The notes under the pieces: generated by a model | What the model saw: only the letters and a program-made list of their open reading frames with translations | Databases searched by the model: none | What the model was told of the DNA's origin: nothing | Origin: Cristatella mucedo | Taxonomy: Eukaryota > Bryozoa > Phylactolaemata > Cristatellidae | Direction: 5' to 3' | DNA length: 64,000 nt | Assembly: GCA_009760855.2 (NCBI GenBank) | Contig: WPIO01000024.1 | Coordinates: forward strand, 1,663,501 to 1,727,500 | Translations under genes and position numbers: made by a program | Shown: piece by piece, positions 40,651-51,727 of the stretch | Layout: the number at the start of each line of letters is the position of its first letter | Position numbering within the stretch: position 1 is the stretch's first letter

Positions 40651-42479
40651 TTATAATGTGACCAAGTGCATTTTAGATGCTGTGAAACGATTTCGCCAGG
40701 CGAATACAACACCATTCTAATATCATATAACACATACTGGAGGACATCAGTAATAAAATTTCCTTACAAACAATAGAAAGTGACAGCCGTAAGAGCATGT
40801 CACCATAAACCAACAAGACCTCGTTAGTGAACAGTTTGCTGTTTTTATTGCTTGCAAATTTGGCAGCAGTAGTTACATCATAGCACACAACAAACCAGGA
40901 GTTCAGTCGACTGAACTGAAGTCCAAAAAGTCCGACTATTTCTGCAGATAGCAGATAACGAATGTAAGAATCGCGACATACTGGACAAAAGTCCTCATAA
41001 ATACTAGCATATACATATACTCGCACAAACAAACAATGCTCTGTACACGCAATTGAACACACATAAAAGCAGACACATAAACCCATTAAAAACACACACA
41101 AGTGATCACATAGCTGTGCATTCAAACACAAGCTACCACATGCTCCAGTAGCACACATATAACGGCACTTCTATGCCATGCCATTAGAAATATTTGTGTG
41201 CATTTACAAATGCCAATATATCACACACAGAAACATCGGTCCTACTGGCAGCACACTGAAACACACCAAAGCAAACACAAAATGTGAGTGTGTGTGTGTT
41301 GACACATACACAAACCAGGCTCCTGCCCACATGTAAGCAAATGTATGCAAACACGCACAAACACACAAGAAATAATCATCAACAGACAAACAAATCCTAA
41401 AAAAATCACGTAGGAAACTTGACAAGACTTGTACAAGTGCAGGCCATGTACATGCATATCGTACATGGCATTGCACCACGATATGTAACACAAATTACAC
41501 AATACCAGCTACTAGCATCACGCATACACGCTAACAAGCGTACAGGCGGTTCAGCAAAAGCGTTTAAGCATCTAGCAACAACCGCACATACGTAGGTACT
41601 TTCATCATATTCACACAACTGTTATTATTTAATATGTGGGCAGGGCAATGCATGCAATGCATGATGCTTCCACTTCACGACCTATGTAGTTGGTTTAAGC
41701 ACTGCAGTGGGCAATCCTTTATTGACTGCCACAAGCAAGATTGAGAGCTGCAAATTATCTGCTGCTGCTACTCAAATGATGCTGCTGATTCAACCGACCT
41801 TCACCTTAACATTTACCTGGCACAAACGGTACACATACAAATACACACAAGCAGCAGCAACTGCATCTGCCTTCACACCTCGAAATGTGGAGAAGCAAAC
41901 GTGAACAAATAAAGGTCACGCCTGACAAGTACATGCTTCCATAAACTAACACTAATTATGCACATGGTTATGCAATAACGTTCACAGACACAGACCTGAA
42001 TAAGACAGCGCAGCACATTGACAACAGAAGTCGGTGCTGACGACACGTCTGTCTATCACAAGCTAAAGTATACATGCTGAGCCTATGCTAAGCTAGTGCA
42101 CGATGATTTGAAATCTATTAAAATGTAACACCGAAACACATCAACATAACTCAGGACCACTGAACGTTTGCTTATTGCTGGCATCAAAGTTTAGGTGAAG
42201 CATAAGGTCGACGAAGACAGTGTACTAAAACGAACAAGGTTTCAGTGCAAAATAACGTCAGGCACAGACAATGTGGGTTGTTGAATCTCGGCTTTTGGGG
42301 TGCCACACAGCTGCAGCTCATGCATACTCTCGAAAGATCTACACATGTACATCCAGCCAGATGCCGAATGAAAAGCAATCCCTAAAAAATGATCACACAT
42401 TTGGTTGTTAATCTGGCTAATGCAGTACTCTGGCTGTCGTCGACTTGATGTGCTAAAAGGGGCATTCGAGTAGCTGGTT
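40651..42479. other. CA-rich unassigned stretch
   Basis: Many ACACA and CACATA motifs to about 41600. The segment at 41090-41165 aligns with 10925-10985. Contains a partial SINE-B. Confidence 0.4.
41668..41765 (+). mobile_element. SINE-B, partial
   Basis: Body GCAGTGGGCAATCCTTTATTG with a damaged B box; the head and tail are lost. Confidence 0.5.
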
Positions 42480-42660
42480 ATAATAATAAAAATGATACAT
42501 TTGTTACAGCAGCCTCAGAGAACTCAATCTAGGCAATTTACATTTGCTGCAAATGAAGCATGATCAAATGGTTGGTGGTAGCATGCTGATTTAACAACAA
42601 GCACAACAACATGCTTGGAGGTGACATGCACAGGATCAGTAGTTGGTGAAAGTAGTCAGC
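42480..42660 (-). mobile_element. L2-like 3' tail remnant
   Basis: A minus-strand degraded tail (CCTCAGAGAACTCAATCTAGG) and adjoining 3' region. Confidence 0.6.
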
Positions 42661-42732
42661 TGAGGCAGAACCAGAGCTGAGGCAGAACGGCACAGCCATT
42701 ACAATATTTACAATCATTTGGTAATGCTGTCT

Positions 42733-43421
42733 ATAATAATAATAATAATAATAATATTGCACTTGATAAAGCGCCCTCAGAGAACTTAATCTCTCTCTAG
42801 GCGCTTTACATTTGCTGCAAAGTGATACGCAATAGAATAGTAAGTAAAATCATGCTTGAAAAACAAACAAAATGAATAACATGGTTAGGGGTTACATGCA
42901 CTGGGTCAGCATGCAAATGTGGTTAGTGGCAGCATGAACAGTGTCAGCACGCAAAAGCACATCGAGGACGAATCACAAGGACCCACTAAATGCTGTCCTA
43001 AATAGGTATGTTTTTAAGTTTCTTTTAAATGTGGTCAGGTCAGGGGATGTTCTGATGCAGGTCGGGAGGGAGTTCCAGGCTGTGGGAGCATACGAGCTAA
43101 ATGCACGGTCTCCAAAGGATTTAAGGTTTGTACGAGGTATTTCTAGACTGTTGGATTCCGAAAAGCGAGTGGTACGATGCCTGATGGGGTAGTATATCTG
43201 AAAGATAGGCTGGAGCCATAGAATGAAGAGACCTAAAAGTGAGCGACAAAACCTTGAAGTCAATCCGTTGCTTGACTGGTAACCAGTGCAGGTCGGCGAG
43301 AAGTGGAGTAATGTGGCAACTGCGACGCTCACGACAGACAAGCCTAGCTGCAGAGTTTTGCACCAGCTGCAATCGCCTGACCGCACATGCTGGTAGGCCA
43401 GTAAGCAGTGAGTTGCAGAAG
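42733..43421 (-). mobile_element. L2-A 3' fragment
   Basis: A minus-strand copy of about 690 bp, very similar to the 34557 and 38780 copies, 5'-truncated at about 43421. An 83-bp plus-strand L2 tail follows directly. Confidence 0.88.
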
Positions 43422-43505
43422 TCTATAAAGCATCTGTAAAGTGCCTAGACAGAGATTCGTTTCTCTGATGGTACTATACAATAGCATAATTAGTATTATT
43501 ACTAC
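43422..43505 (+). mobile_element. L2-like 3' tail remnant
   Basis: Only the terminal hairpin region (CTGTAAAGTGCCTAG to GGTACTATACAATA) and an ATT-rich tail remain, on the plus strand. Confidence 0.65.
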
Positions 43506-43982
43506 TATCTTGACAAACTAGATTATATTAGCATACATGGGAAAAACAATCACAAATGGTATCCATCGAAGGCTCACAATAGCGTGAATACACACCCACA
43601 ACCACGCAAGAATGACAGGGAGCATAGTCGAACCTGTACAGAAGCAGACGCATAAATACATCATTAACACAACTATCAACATACCGCAGGGGATATACAC
43701 AAGAATTCACCGAAACAAGAAAACATAAGAACAAGAACTCATACACAAGCATACATGCAAACTTCGTCTGCGACAGGTGCACGATATGCAGCCTGACATT
43801 GGTTGTGGACTTGCTATCCTGGAGTCAATTACAAACACCGAATGGTATAAAATCGTGTATTTTTAGAATGGCACAGGCAGTTAGCTATATGAACTGCACG
43901 CATTGCCAATGTTCACAAAACCGACAGCGAAAGATTTTACCCATTAATTAGGCACAACAATTGACCGCTTCCAACACACCTG
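43506..43982. other. CA-rich unassigned stretch
   Basis: Similar in texture to 40.7-41.6 kb. No gene was seen. Confidence 0.4.
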
Positions 43983-44188
43983 TTCTTTATTTGCAGTATC
44001 TAACGCTTGCGATTTCACATGAATGGGCAGCGAATGCCAGAAAACATCTTTACTAGAGCATTCGAGTTTCGGCGCAGTGGGATGTACTGCCGCCTTGTCA
44101 AGTGCGCAAGACCGAAACCAGGGATCACGAAGGGAAGCATAGAATTCGGCTAGCGCAGCCGCACTGACCACATGACTACGGTTCTCCA
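43983..44188 (-). CDS. Possible internal exon of an unrecognised gene, head to head with ERp29
   Basis: On the minus strand a reading frame of about 68 codons runs between a good acceptor (TTCTTCTGCCTTGTAG) and a donor (GAACAG then GTGTGT). The product includes EFYASLRDPWFRSCALD and DVFWHSLPIHVK, a mixed composition with no low-complexity bias. The frame has no ATG of its own, so it would be an internal exon. I do not recognise the protein and cannot find its neighbouring exons. The alternative is a chance open frame in unique sequence. Confidence 0.3.
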
Positions 44189-44199
44189 AACTACAAGGC

Positions 44200-45311
44200 A
44201 GAAGAACTCACGTATCTTGCAAGGCATTGCTCCAAGCACATCGATTTAGTTATTGATGAGAAATACAAGGCTTTACGACCGCCCGCGGGCTCTTTTCGAG
44301 CCACGACAAGCGCTGTCTGCCAGCTCGGACGGCGCCAGTAACGCGGGGTAAAACGGGTCTTTGTCGAAACACGCGGTTTCAGTTCACGGAAAGTGTATTG
44401 ACAATTTCACGGTACTTTAAGATGAAACAGCAAATTATGATAATTTTGTTTTATGCCTGAGCAAAAACCGTGCAGTTTTGAGTAAAACCAACAAGTTCTG
44501 TCGGATGTGGCGCCCTGCCCGCGCAGGCGACTGCCGTCCCCTGTCCACTGCCTATTTGGCAGTTCATCTAGCAATTAGGCTCTTACGATCGGTGATTTTT
44601 AAATACATTATCACATGCACTAACTTGTTTTGAAATCCCATAGGGACATGCGATGCGATTAGCATTCGTTGTAGGCTACCACCGGGCGCACGTTTTCCTA
44701 CTCGCACAATTACGACAAATGAAATTGCACGAGATCACATTCTTAAAATCTATCTTTACATTCTGGTATCACTACACGTCATTGAGCACACGAAAGCTCA
44801 TCGTAAGCATATATTCGCACTTCCGGATTTGTGGCTAGGTGTCCGCTACGGTCAATATCCCGGAGCCGGTCCCATAGGGTATGTTTCGTGTCTGACTGTA
44901 CCGTATTGCAGCAGTTTTCAATAGGTAGTATATTTATTAAACCTAAGTGGTAGCCAATGAGTTTACCCAACGCTCCTTTGGACAGGTTCGAGCCGAAGGT
45001 GATGTTAACACCGTTTGGTGCGCCTTGTGAAGACTCGATGCCACCCAGCCGCCCGCGGAGGCTCACCGCCTCCCATTGGTATTATGCTACGCACGAAACG
45101 CGCTAATGAGTATGCCTGGCTTGAGTAGGGCCCCAGTGAGGAATTGATTCCTCAGCGGAAGAGTTTACCAAGCGGATGAAAGGGCGGAAACGCGCTGGTG
45201 TAGCGAGGCCAGCCTTTAGGCTACGTGAATTGATCTTATTGGCTAGGCAGGAGTGGAGGACTATTTAATCATTGGAGCGCCTGGCGCCGCGTCGCCAACG
45301 ATCCTAGAACG
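44200..45311. promoter_or_regulatory. Promoter region of ERp29, perhaps shared with a minus-strand gene
   Basis: This 1.1-kb stretch contains no recognisable repeat and is locally CpG-rich, which is unusual in this window. Two ATTGG (inverted CCAAT) boxes lie at 45238-45242 and 45271-45275, 70 and 37 bp before the ERp29 start codon. No TATA box stands out. If the exon candidate at 43983-44188 is real, the region would serve two divergent genes. Confidence 0.5.
45224..45242 (-). promoter_or_regulatory. ER stress response element-like site
   Basis: The plus strand reads CGTGA, nine bases, then ATTGG. On the minus strand this is CCAAT-N9-TCACG, one mismatch from the ERSE consensus CCAAT-N9-CCACG bound by NF-Y with ATF6 (XBP1 can also act on such sites). 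The spacing is exact. It sits about 70 bp upstream of the start codon of an ER chaperone gene, where such a site would be expected. Function is inferred. Confidence 0.5.
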
Positions 45312-45419
45312 ATGTCAGCTGCTACTTTATTCGCGTTCATCGTCGCTTATTTTTTGTCGTTTGCTGTGGGCGATAACGTAAAAGGATCAGTGCAGTTGAA
45401 TACCGGCACGTTCGATAAG
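45312..45419 (+). CDS. ERP29: ERp29 exon 1: signal peptide
   Basis: This exon encodes 36 residues starting [16 protein letters not shown]. Residues 5-19 are hydrophobic and end near AVGD, a plausible signal-peptidase site. The exon ends at AAG with the donor GTATGA, in phase 0. This ATG was chosen because it is the only one that places a signal peptide directly before the mature domain. Confidence 0.9.
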
Positions 45420-47657
45420 GTATGATAATAGCTCGTAGCTTTTAAACCAGCTTGTCTTTAACGTCAGCCGATCCCCGTTTCTGGATTGTTCTCTGTCGAC
45501 GTGCGATTTGTAGGACTTCGCGTCCATAATCATGAACGCTTTTTAATTGCTACCCAGATTATTGAAAGCTCTGTTGCTTTCACATGGGTCGCTCGCCGCT
45601 GCGGGGCTGATGAACCGCGGAGAGCAGCGAGCGCAGCCGCTGACCCGTTGTGGCAGCTTGAGGCAAAATGATATGCCAATGCAGGATTAACCCGGCAGAA
45701 CCACCCAACAGGTCGCAGTGGCCGCCGCCCTCCTGCGTGCACTCGTGAGGTTCAAAGAAGATAGAGCAATCCCTAGCAGGAAGATAGTATTGGCTGCTTA
45801 CACATCGTACAGCATCTGCTTTTAGGTGGTGCCGCTGCACAAATACGTATTGGTCAAGTTCGATGAACCATACCCGTACGGTGACAAGCAGGATGAGTTT
45901 AAGAAGGTAGCAGAGAGCACTATCAATCAACCAGATCTGCTGGTTGCCGAAGTCAACATCGCCGGTAAGCCTGCAGCTGCGTTCACTGTACTTCTCCAAG
46001 CCTCGATGTCATCATGTGTGACGTCTTATGGCTGCGAACGTGTTTCCAGATTATGGCGCCAAGGAGAATAGCGAGCTGGGTGAAAAGTATGAAGTTTTGA
46101 AGGCAGACTACCCAGCGTATAGACTATTCCGGCAGGGATCAGCTTCACCTGTTCGCTATAAAGGTTCGACCAAAGCAGACGACATTAAGAGATTCATTGT
46201 GAAGGAGACCGGTAAGAAGTGCCTCCGTACAATGCTGCCTCCGAAGCTGATATCCCGGCTGTTGGTCTTCAGTCTTGGACTGCCTGACTCGCGATTCGTA
46301 ATCTGTTCGTGGCTATATGCCTGATCTAAAGCTCCATAGCACGGCGACTACTTCTTCGAAGCGACGTTTTGTGGCATTTTGGTTTTGCTGTTGCTTTATC
46401 TGTTTGGTTAAAAGCACAAACATTGGTTGAAGTTAGATAAGTGTATTAAGAAACTGACGTGGCACGTGTATGGTGCACGTTATGCTGTTTCAGTATGCTA
46501 CTTACCTAGCTCAAGATCTTTTAGTACTGTCGACTGCTAGCTATTTTCCTTGCCCAATTTTGTATAGTTTGTGTATCGTATGACAATTTTGCTTACTCTG
46601 GCTCTACACTTACCGCAACTCTGAAGGTACATGTCTGCTAATCCATGGACTCACCTCCACACACTGCACCCACCTTTCCTTACAATTGTTCACAGCAGTT
46701 CGTAGCACTATTTTTTGTCGGCGTTGGTTCCTTTGGTATGCGCATGTTCTATGGTTTACAGACGAGGTGGCATTTGCAAGTGGCCTGCTGTCGTTCCAAT
46801 AAGGGCTGCTTTTCTGGTATCTGCTAGCAAGCCTGCCAAGCCATGGCAGAGGGAAAGAAGGGTCCTTAGCGACATAACCGGCACCTTGCCCTAAATGTTT
46901 CACCACTGTCGCATCTGCGACTATCTGCTGCTTGTGCTCATGAGTTGCACCATCTCAGCATTTACTTGTTTTATGAAGCACAGTCCATCTGTACTCTCTG
47001 ATGTTGTGTCAGCAATGAAATGCCTTATGTATGTTGTCTGTACCACGACGTGGTCGGCTGCCTCAAACTTTGCATGAGGCTTAGTGCCACGTAGCTGTGG
47101 AAACTGTGTACATATGCTCATGGAAATTTTGGCCTTACTCTGTGCATGCACCAGCTAGGAATAAGTGGCCATCCAGCTCGGCTTCAATGCTTAGGTTTGT
47201 TTACATAGTGCAGGCTCGATTCCTGGTGGCCGTGTCATTGACGGCATTGTGTAGCTCGAACCGTGGCTACATGCTCGAACCGTTAGTTGTTGCAATGCAC
47301 GGTTAACCGTTTGTTCCAGGATTATGGTTTGGGCTACCTGCCTGCTTAGAGAAATTTGACAAGCTGACGAAGGAGTTCTACTCTGCCGGTGATGCTGCCA
47401 GCCGACAGGCAGTTGTAGAAAAAGCCAAGAAGGCTTCTGGTGGGCTGACGATCGAAGCTGAAAAGAAATCGGCCGGCGTTTACATCAAAACGATGGAGAG
47501 GATCGTGGAGAAAGGAGAGGAGTTTGTCGAAGCTGAGATCAAGAGGATTGAAAAGCTATCGGAGGGCCAGCTGTCTGACGTGAAAAAGAGCGACTTTAAA
47601 GATCGTCTCAATATCTTGATGTCTTTCCGATATGGAAGGAATAAAGACGAGCTCTAG
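45312..47657 (+). CDS. ERP29: ERp29-like endoplasmic reticulum protein, complete gene of four coding exons
   Basis: Four exons (45312-45419, 45826-45964, 46050-46211, 47320-47657) join in frame with GT/AG borders at every intron and give 248 residues, close to the roughly 260 of vertebrate ERp29. Residues 1-20 form a hydrophobic signal peptide. The thioredoxin-like domain follows, with the family motifs VLVKFD and YPYG.KQDEF and no CXXC, so it is redox-inactive as is usual for ERp29. The last exon encodes the all-helical C-terminal ERp29 domain, rich in Lys and Glu. The protein ends in KDEL, the ER-retrieval signal. ERp29 is an ER-lumenal chaperone or escort for secretory proteins (Drosophila windbeutel is the fly member); that role is inferred from family membership. 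Introns are 406, 85 and 1108 bp. A CpG-containing promoter region lies upstream and an AATAAA lies about 205 bp after the stop. No frame break was seen. Confidence 0.93.
45826..45964 (+). CDS. ERP29: ERp29 exon 2: first half of thioredoxin-like domain
   Basis: The acceptor is TTTTAG and the donor is GTAAGC, leaving phase 1. The 46 codons contain [20 protein letters not shown], the most conserved block of the ERp29 N-terminal domain. The position of the thioredoxin active site carries no cysteine pair. Confidence 0.92.
46050..46211 (+). CDS. ERP29: ERp29 exon 3: second half of thioredoxin-like domain
   Basis: The acceptor is TTTCCAG and the donor is GTAAGA; the exon enters and leaves in phase 1. 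It contains [11 protein letters not shown], equivalent to the YP.. .LFR.G strand of the thioredoxin fold in ERp29. The intron before it is only 85 bp. Confidence 0.92.
47320..47657 (+). CDS. ERP29: ERp29 exon 4: helical C-terminal domain and KDEL
   Basis: The acceptor is TTGTTCCAG. The exon opens with [15 protein letters not shown], matching the linker and first helix of the ERp29 C domain. It runs through a Lys/Glu-rich helical stretch and ends [11 protein letters not shown] followed by TAG. KDEL is the canonical ER-retrieval tetrapeptide; from memory, vertebrate ERp29 carries a KEEL variant. Confidence 0.92.
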
Positions 47658-47861
47658 AATTTCTTGCACTGCCATTCGCAATGCCACACTTTGAATAGGG
47701 TATCGTGCTAGATCATCGGTAGACATTGCTCCGATGCCATCTGTCTCTTCTATCTTAGTTGTCCAAGCTCATGACCGAGGACTGTAGTGCTGTTATTGCA
47801 ATTGTGTTATACATTTTTCCACAGTTATTAGCTCGAGATGTTATACCGCAGCACTGAAATC

Positions 47862-47867
47862 AATAAA
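47862..47867 (+). other. Polyadenylation signal of ERp29
   Basis: AATAAA lies about 205 bp after the ERp29 stop codon and is the first good hexamer in the 3' untranslated region. An overlapping AATAA follows it. Confidence 0.6.
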
Positions 47868-48639
47868 TAATGCAGGGCTTGCTATTGCTTCTCTTTGTTA
47901 TTTTATATCCACCGTTTGTATGCACATCGGTAAAGTGTTACCTAAAGCTTGTCACGAGTCACTATTTTGATGGGCACTGCATCTCACTGTCCTGCCAGTT
48001 GCTGAACCACCGGACAGATTTATGTATGGTAATGCACCCCAAAGGCTTACAAACCCATGACCTCTGTAATCAAAGGTGAGGGTCTTACCAACTCTTTCCG
48101 TCCATTAGTATTCCGAGCAGAGGAGTTGTGATTGGTATTAACTGAAATGCAAATTAGAACGTGCTACGTGTAATGTGTCCATGCAAGTGCCGCTCGATTA
48201 GGGTGCACTCGATGCCAATGGTCGGCAAGCATCAAAGATGCCACCGAAAGCTTCAGGGAAAAACGGATGCTCGGGTTCTCCTTGTGATCATGAGCTGCAA
48301 GTTCACCACTTCTCCGTGCCTTTCGTGGTAAAGGAAGAGCTGAAAATCCCGATGTCATATCAGTTGTGGCTTTAATGCATAGGTGCCACGACAGGCAATA
48401 TTGTTGAAGAAAGGTGGTGTAGGTATCTGAATAAATTGCTGAATTTCTTGGATGATACAGCTTTTTTTTTGCTTCTCAAGAAACAACACCTAACCATCCC
48501 AAAATGTGCTCACCTGTATGAAGACACACGCATCCATAGGCATGTACCCACGAACTCAGTTGTGACTTGGTTGCTGACATGAAAATAAGGTCTTACAGAG
48601 TGTGTTGCTGAAACTCTCAAAAACCAACACACCCACTTG
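47868..48639. other. Downstream region of ERp29
   Basis: Unique sequence with a possible SINE-A head remnant near 48050-48100. No gene was seen. Confidence 0.4.
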
Positions 48640-49026
48640 GATACTAACAAGCTATGAGACCTCCCAGTCTTCCAGCACGAATTCTCTCAACTCCCTTGCT
48701 ACATGCATTGATGACATCCGCACATGGATAGCACCAAATTTTCTTAAATTGAATGAGGATAAAACCAACTTACTAGTTTTGGGCGAGCCAAGTGTGATTC
48801 AGATATTTGACACCCTAAAGCTCAAAATCAGCTTTGCTCCATATCTCCTGTTGAATCTTCACGAATTCAATCTGTTCCAAAGTGGCATATCATTAGATGA
48901 CCACATCAGCTCCACCGTGAGGTCTGCCTGCTTTCAGCTACACTACGTTGCTAAAATTCGGGCTTGCTTAGATAGGGCTACTACATCTAAATTAGTCCAT
49001 GCATTTGTGACATCCTGCCTCGACTT
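48640..49026 (+). mobile_element. Older L2-A fragment
   Basis: Plus-strand reverse transcriptase sequence after YADD (SSTNSLNSLATCIDDIRTW), more diverged than the copy that follows. It ends at about 49026, where a similar segment restarts. Confidence 0.75.
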
Positions 49027-49720
49027 CTTTTGTGACATCCCGTCTCGACTTCTGCGACTCACTGCTTACTGGCCTACCTGCATGTGCGATCAGGCGATTG
49101 CAGCTGGTGCAAAACTCTGCAGCTAGGCTTGTCTGTCGTGAACGTCGTAGTTGCCACATTACTCCACTTCTCGCCGACCTGCACTGGCTACCAGTGAGGC
49201 AACGGATTGACTTCAAGGTTTTGTCGCTCACTTTTAGGTCTCTTCATTATATGGCTCCAGCCTATCTTTCAGATATACTACCCCATCAGGCCAAGCATCG
49301 TACCACTCGCTTTTCGGAATCCAACAGTCTAGAAATACCTCGTACAAACCTTCAATCCTTTGGAGACCGTGCATTTAGCTCGTATGCTCCCACAGCCTGG
49401 AACTCCCTCCCGACCTGCGTCAGAACATCCCCTGACCTGACCACATTTAAAAGGAACTTAAAAACACCTATTTAGGACAGCATTTAGTGGGTCCCTGTGA
49501 TTCGTCCTCGATGTGCTTATGTGTGCTGACTGTGCATGCTGCCACTAATCACATTTGCATGCTGACCCTGTGCATGTCACCCCTAACCATTTTATTCATT
49601 TTTTTCAAGCATGATTTTACTTACCATTCAATTGCATTTCCCTTTGCAGGAAATGTAAGGCGCCTAGAGAGAGATTAAGTTCTCTGAGGGCGCTTTATCG
49701 AGTGTATTATTATTATTATG
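49027..49720 (+). mobile_element. L2-A 3' fragment
   Basis: A plus-strand young copy with an open C-terminal frame ([20 protein letters not shown] onward), the full untranslated 3' end, hairpin and (TTA)n. Confidence 0.88.
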
Positions 49721-49879
49721 GTGTGGCCCCTCCGTGTCTTATCTTGGCTACTGAAACGTTGGCATTCTGCACCATCCAGATTACGATTGCCTAGTGTTTA
49801 TTCGCGGTTTCTGAATCGCTTTGATTAGCTACTGGGTACATTGTAGCCCATGTTTTGAAGACATACAATCCCAACTCAT

Positions 49880-50078
49880 GTAATACTCATACAAGAAGCT
49901 AACATGCACATGTTGGTCACAGCATTTGCCATGTCTGTGTGAATTGTCCTTTATGTGTGCTGCCTCTACTAACGTTATTAATAACTATATTCAAATGCTT
50001 CCCTTACAGCATATGTAAAGAGTCTAGCAAGAGACTATTCTCTTGAGGTTGCTATACAAATGACTTATTGCAAGGTAA
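49880..50078 (+). mobile_element. Diverged L2-like 3' end
   Basis: A plus-strand non-coding tail ending GCTATACAAATGA, diverged from L2-A. Confidence 0.55.
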
Positions 50079-50089
50079 TGTGTGTATTT

Positions 50090-50560
50090 CCGCCTGTAAC
50101 TCCACAAAGTCACATAGGCAAAGTGGGTGTTATGCAGGAGAGGTTTTTATAGCCCACTCAAAGCCAAAGCGGTTGTCCGTGAGTACGCATGCGGCAGCCA
50201 ACAGACTTCATCTCAAGCAACGCCGAGCTGGTTTGGTCCAGCGGTTAAGGTGCTCGCCCCGACCAAGGTCTGGCTGAGGTCGTGGGCTCGAGCCCCGAGG
50301 CATATGTGAAGTGCCTGAATAGAGATTAAGTTCTCTTGGGGCGCTATATAAATGATATATATATATATATATATATAATAAGAGAAATTTGAGAAGTATA
50401 GCTGTCAGCAGAATAGTCGAAGCGACACTAGAATGGATGTAGGAACTCATGACAGCTGGCAAGGATTTGCCACGGTCGGCAGTAGAATATATGTCGCTTC
50501 ATTTGAATTGCAAAAAGTCAGCTCAGCAGTCGAGAGCCTGCAAAGCAAAAGCGTCAGAGT
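50090..50560 (-). mobile_element. L2-B 3' fragment split by SINE-A
   Basis: L2-B sequence at 50090-50221 and 50375-50560 on the minus strand, with a SINE-A and a short (AT)n between them. Confidence 0.78.
50222..50362 (+). mobile_element. SINE-A, full copy nested in L2-B
   Basis: A near-consensus head and tail, ending at (AT)n. It interrupts an L2-B copy, so it moved after L2-B. Confidence 0.87.
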
Positions 50561-50967
50561 TGTTGTTATCATCATTAGCACAAATAGGCAGCAGTACAGC
50601 TGGGCTTCGAGCTAGCAGAGTTCCGTTTTTTGATGCTTTGCAGTGCTTGCTGCCGTCGACTTCATGTATCGAGGCAGCAGGTTCGATTCCGTCAGGCGTG
50701 CTACATGGGCGCCTGCCTCCACCAAAACTTTATTATTATGCATCCAGCATCTGCGGTTAGAGTTGTGACGGTGACCTTGGGGAATAGCGACGGAGCGATG
50801 AAAGTATTTAATGTTAGAATTGGGAAATAACTGAGGACTCCAGTCTGTCGTGGCTTTTGATATACAGGATGAATTAAGTAAAGCATGTTTGGGTCGCAGT
50901 ATTAAGCGTCTGTAAGTTAACGGCCCGGATGACCAGCAGTCTGCTGAGAGCAGTCCTCTCCAGCGGC
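50561..50967. other. Unassigned stretch
   Basis: Contains a B-box-like GGTTCGATTCCG at 50681 that may be a SINE remnant. Otherwise nothing recognised. Confidence 0.35.
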
Positions 50968-51172
50968 CCTGACCTTCTACTTCCATGCTATCACGACCTC
51001 AACTGCTCTCCTGACTCTGATGGGCTTTCCATTTTCTCTTTGCTGCGCGAGATAAAAGTCTCTTGGCTACTGACCGCGTACCCAAAGCCGCCTAGGCTAT
51101 GAGTGCTATACAAAAGCTCCTGCGTAACACCCACATAGTCTCTGCGGAGTTACAGACGGAGATTCATTTCTA
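50968..51172 (+). mobile_element. L2-B 3' end
   Basis: The plus-strand last 200 bp of L2-B, ending GGAGTTACAGACGGAG. Confidence 0.78.
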
Positions 51173-51539
51173 CATTAAATTAATGATGAGACTACTTCCA
51201 AAGCTAAACTAAATTGCATGACGGCAGCGAGAGCGCACCTGTCGAGGGCAATATGAGGACCACTGTAACATAGGTGCTGGCCGCTTTTGAACCACCACGT
51301 GACAAAATCTGGAAATCCGATGTGTCTTGGTTATCTATAATTAAACATTTTCCTTGGCTATGGAAAGGGCTACTGGTGGCGTGCAGTTGTCTAGTACATT
51401 AGCCCTTTTGGCGACAGCGCTACCATGCAGGTTTTGGTGCAGCGCTCCCAACTCATATACCCATACCTTATGATGACCGATAAGACTGCTGGTCGATTTC
51501 TAGCTGTTTGTGCTTCGACGATTAGTCTTCGCATAATCT
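51173..51539. other. Unassigned stretch
   Basis: Nothing recognisable. Confidence 0.4.
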
Positions 51540-51726
51540 AACCACATTTGCATGCTGACCCTGTGCATGTCACCCCTAACCATATTATTCATTTCGTTTT
51601 TTTTTCAAGCATGATTTACTTACCATTCAATTGCATTTCACTTTACAGCAAATGTAAAGCGCCTAGAGAAAGATTAAGTTCTCTGAGGGCGCTTTATCAA
51701 GTGAATTATTATTATTATTATTATTA
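51540..51726 (+). mobile_element. L2-A 3' end fragment
   Basis: The last 187 bp of L2-A, non-coding, with the intact tail hairpin and (TTA)n. It is tail to tail with an L2-B fragment. Confidence 0.85.
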
Positions 51727-51727
51727 A

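Noticed and set aside
44189-44209. A 21-nt GT...AG segment just before the candidate exon
   Set aside because: Too short for a normal animal intron; treated as part of the real acceptor's upstream region.
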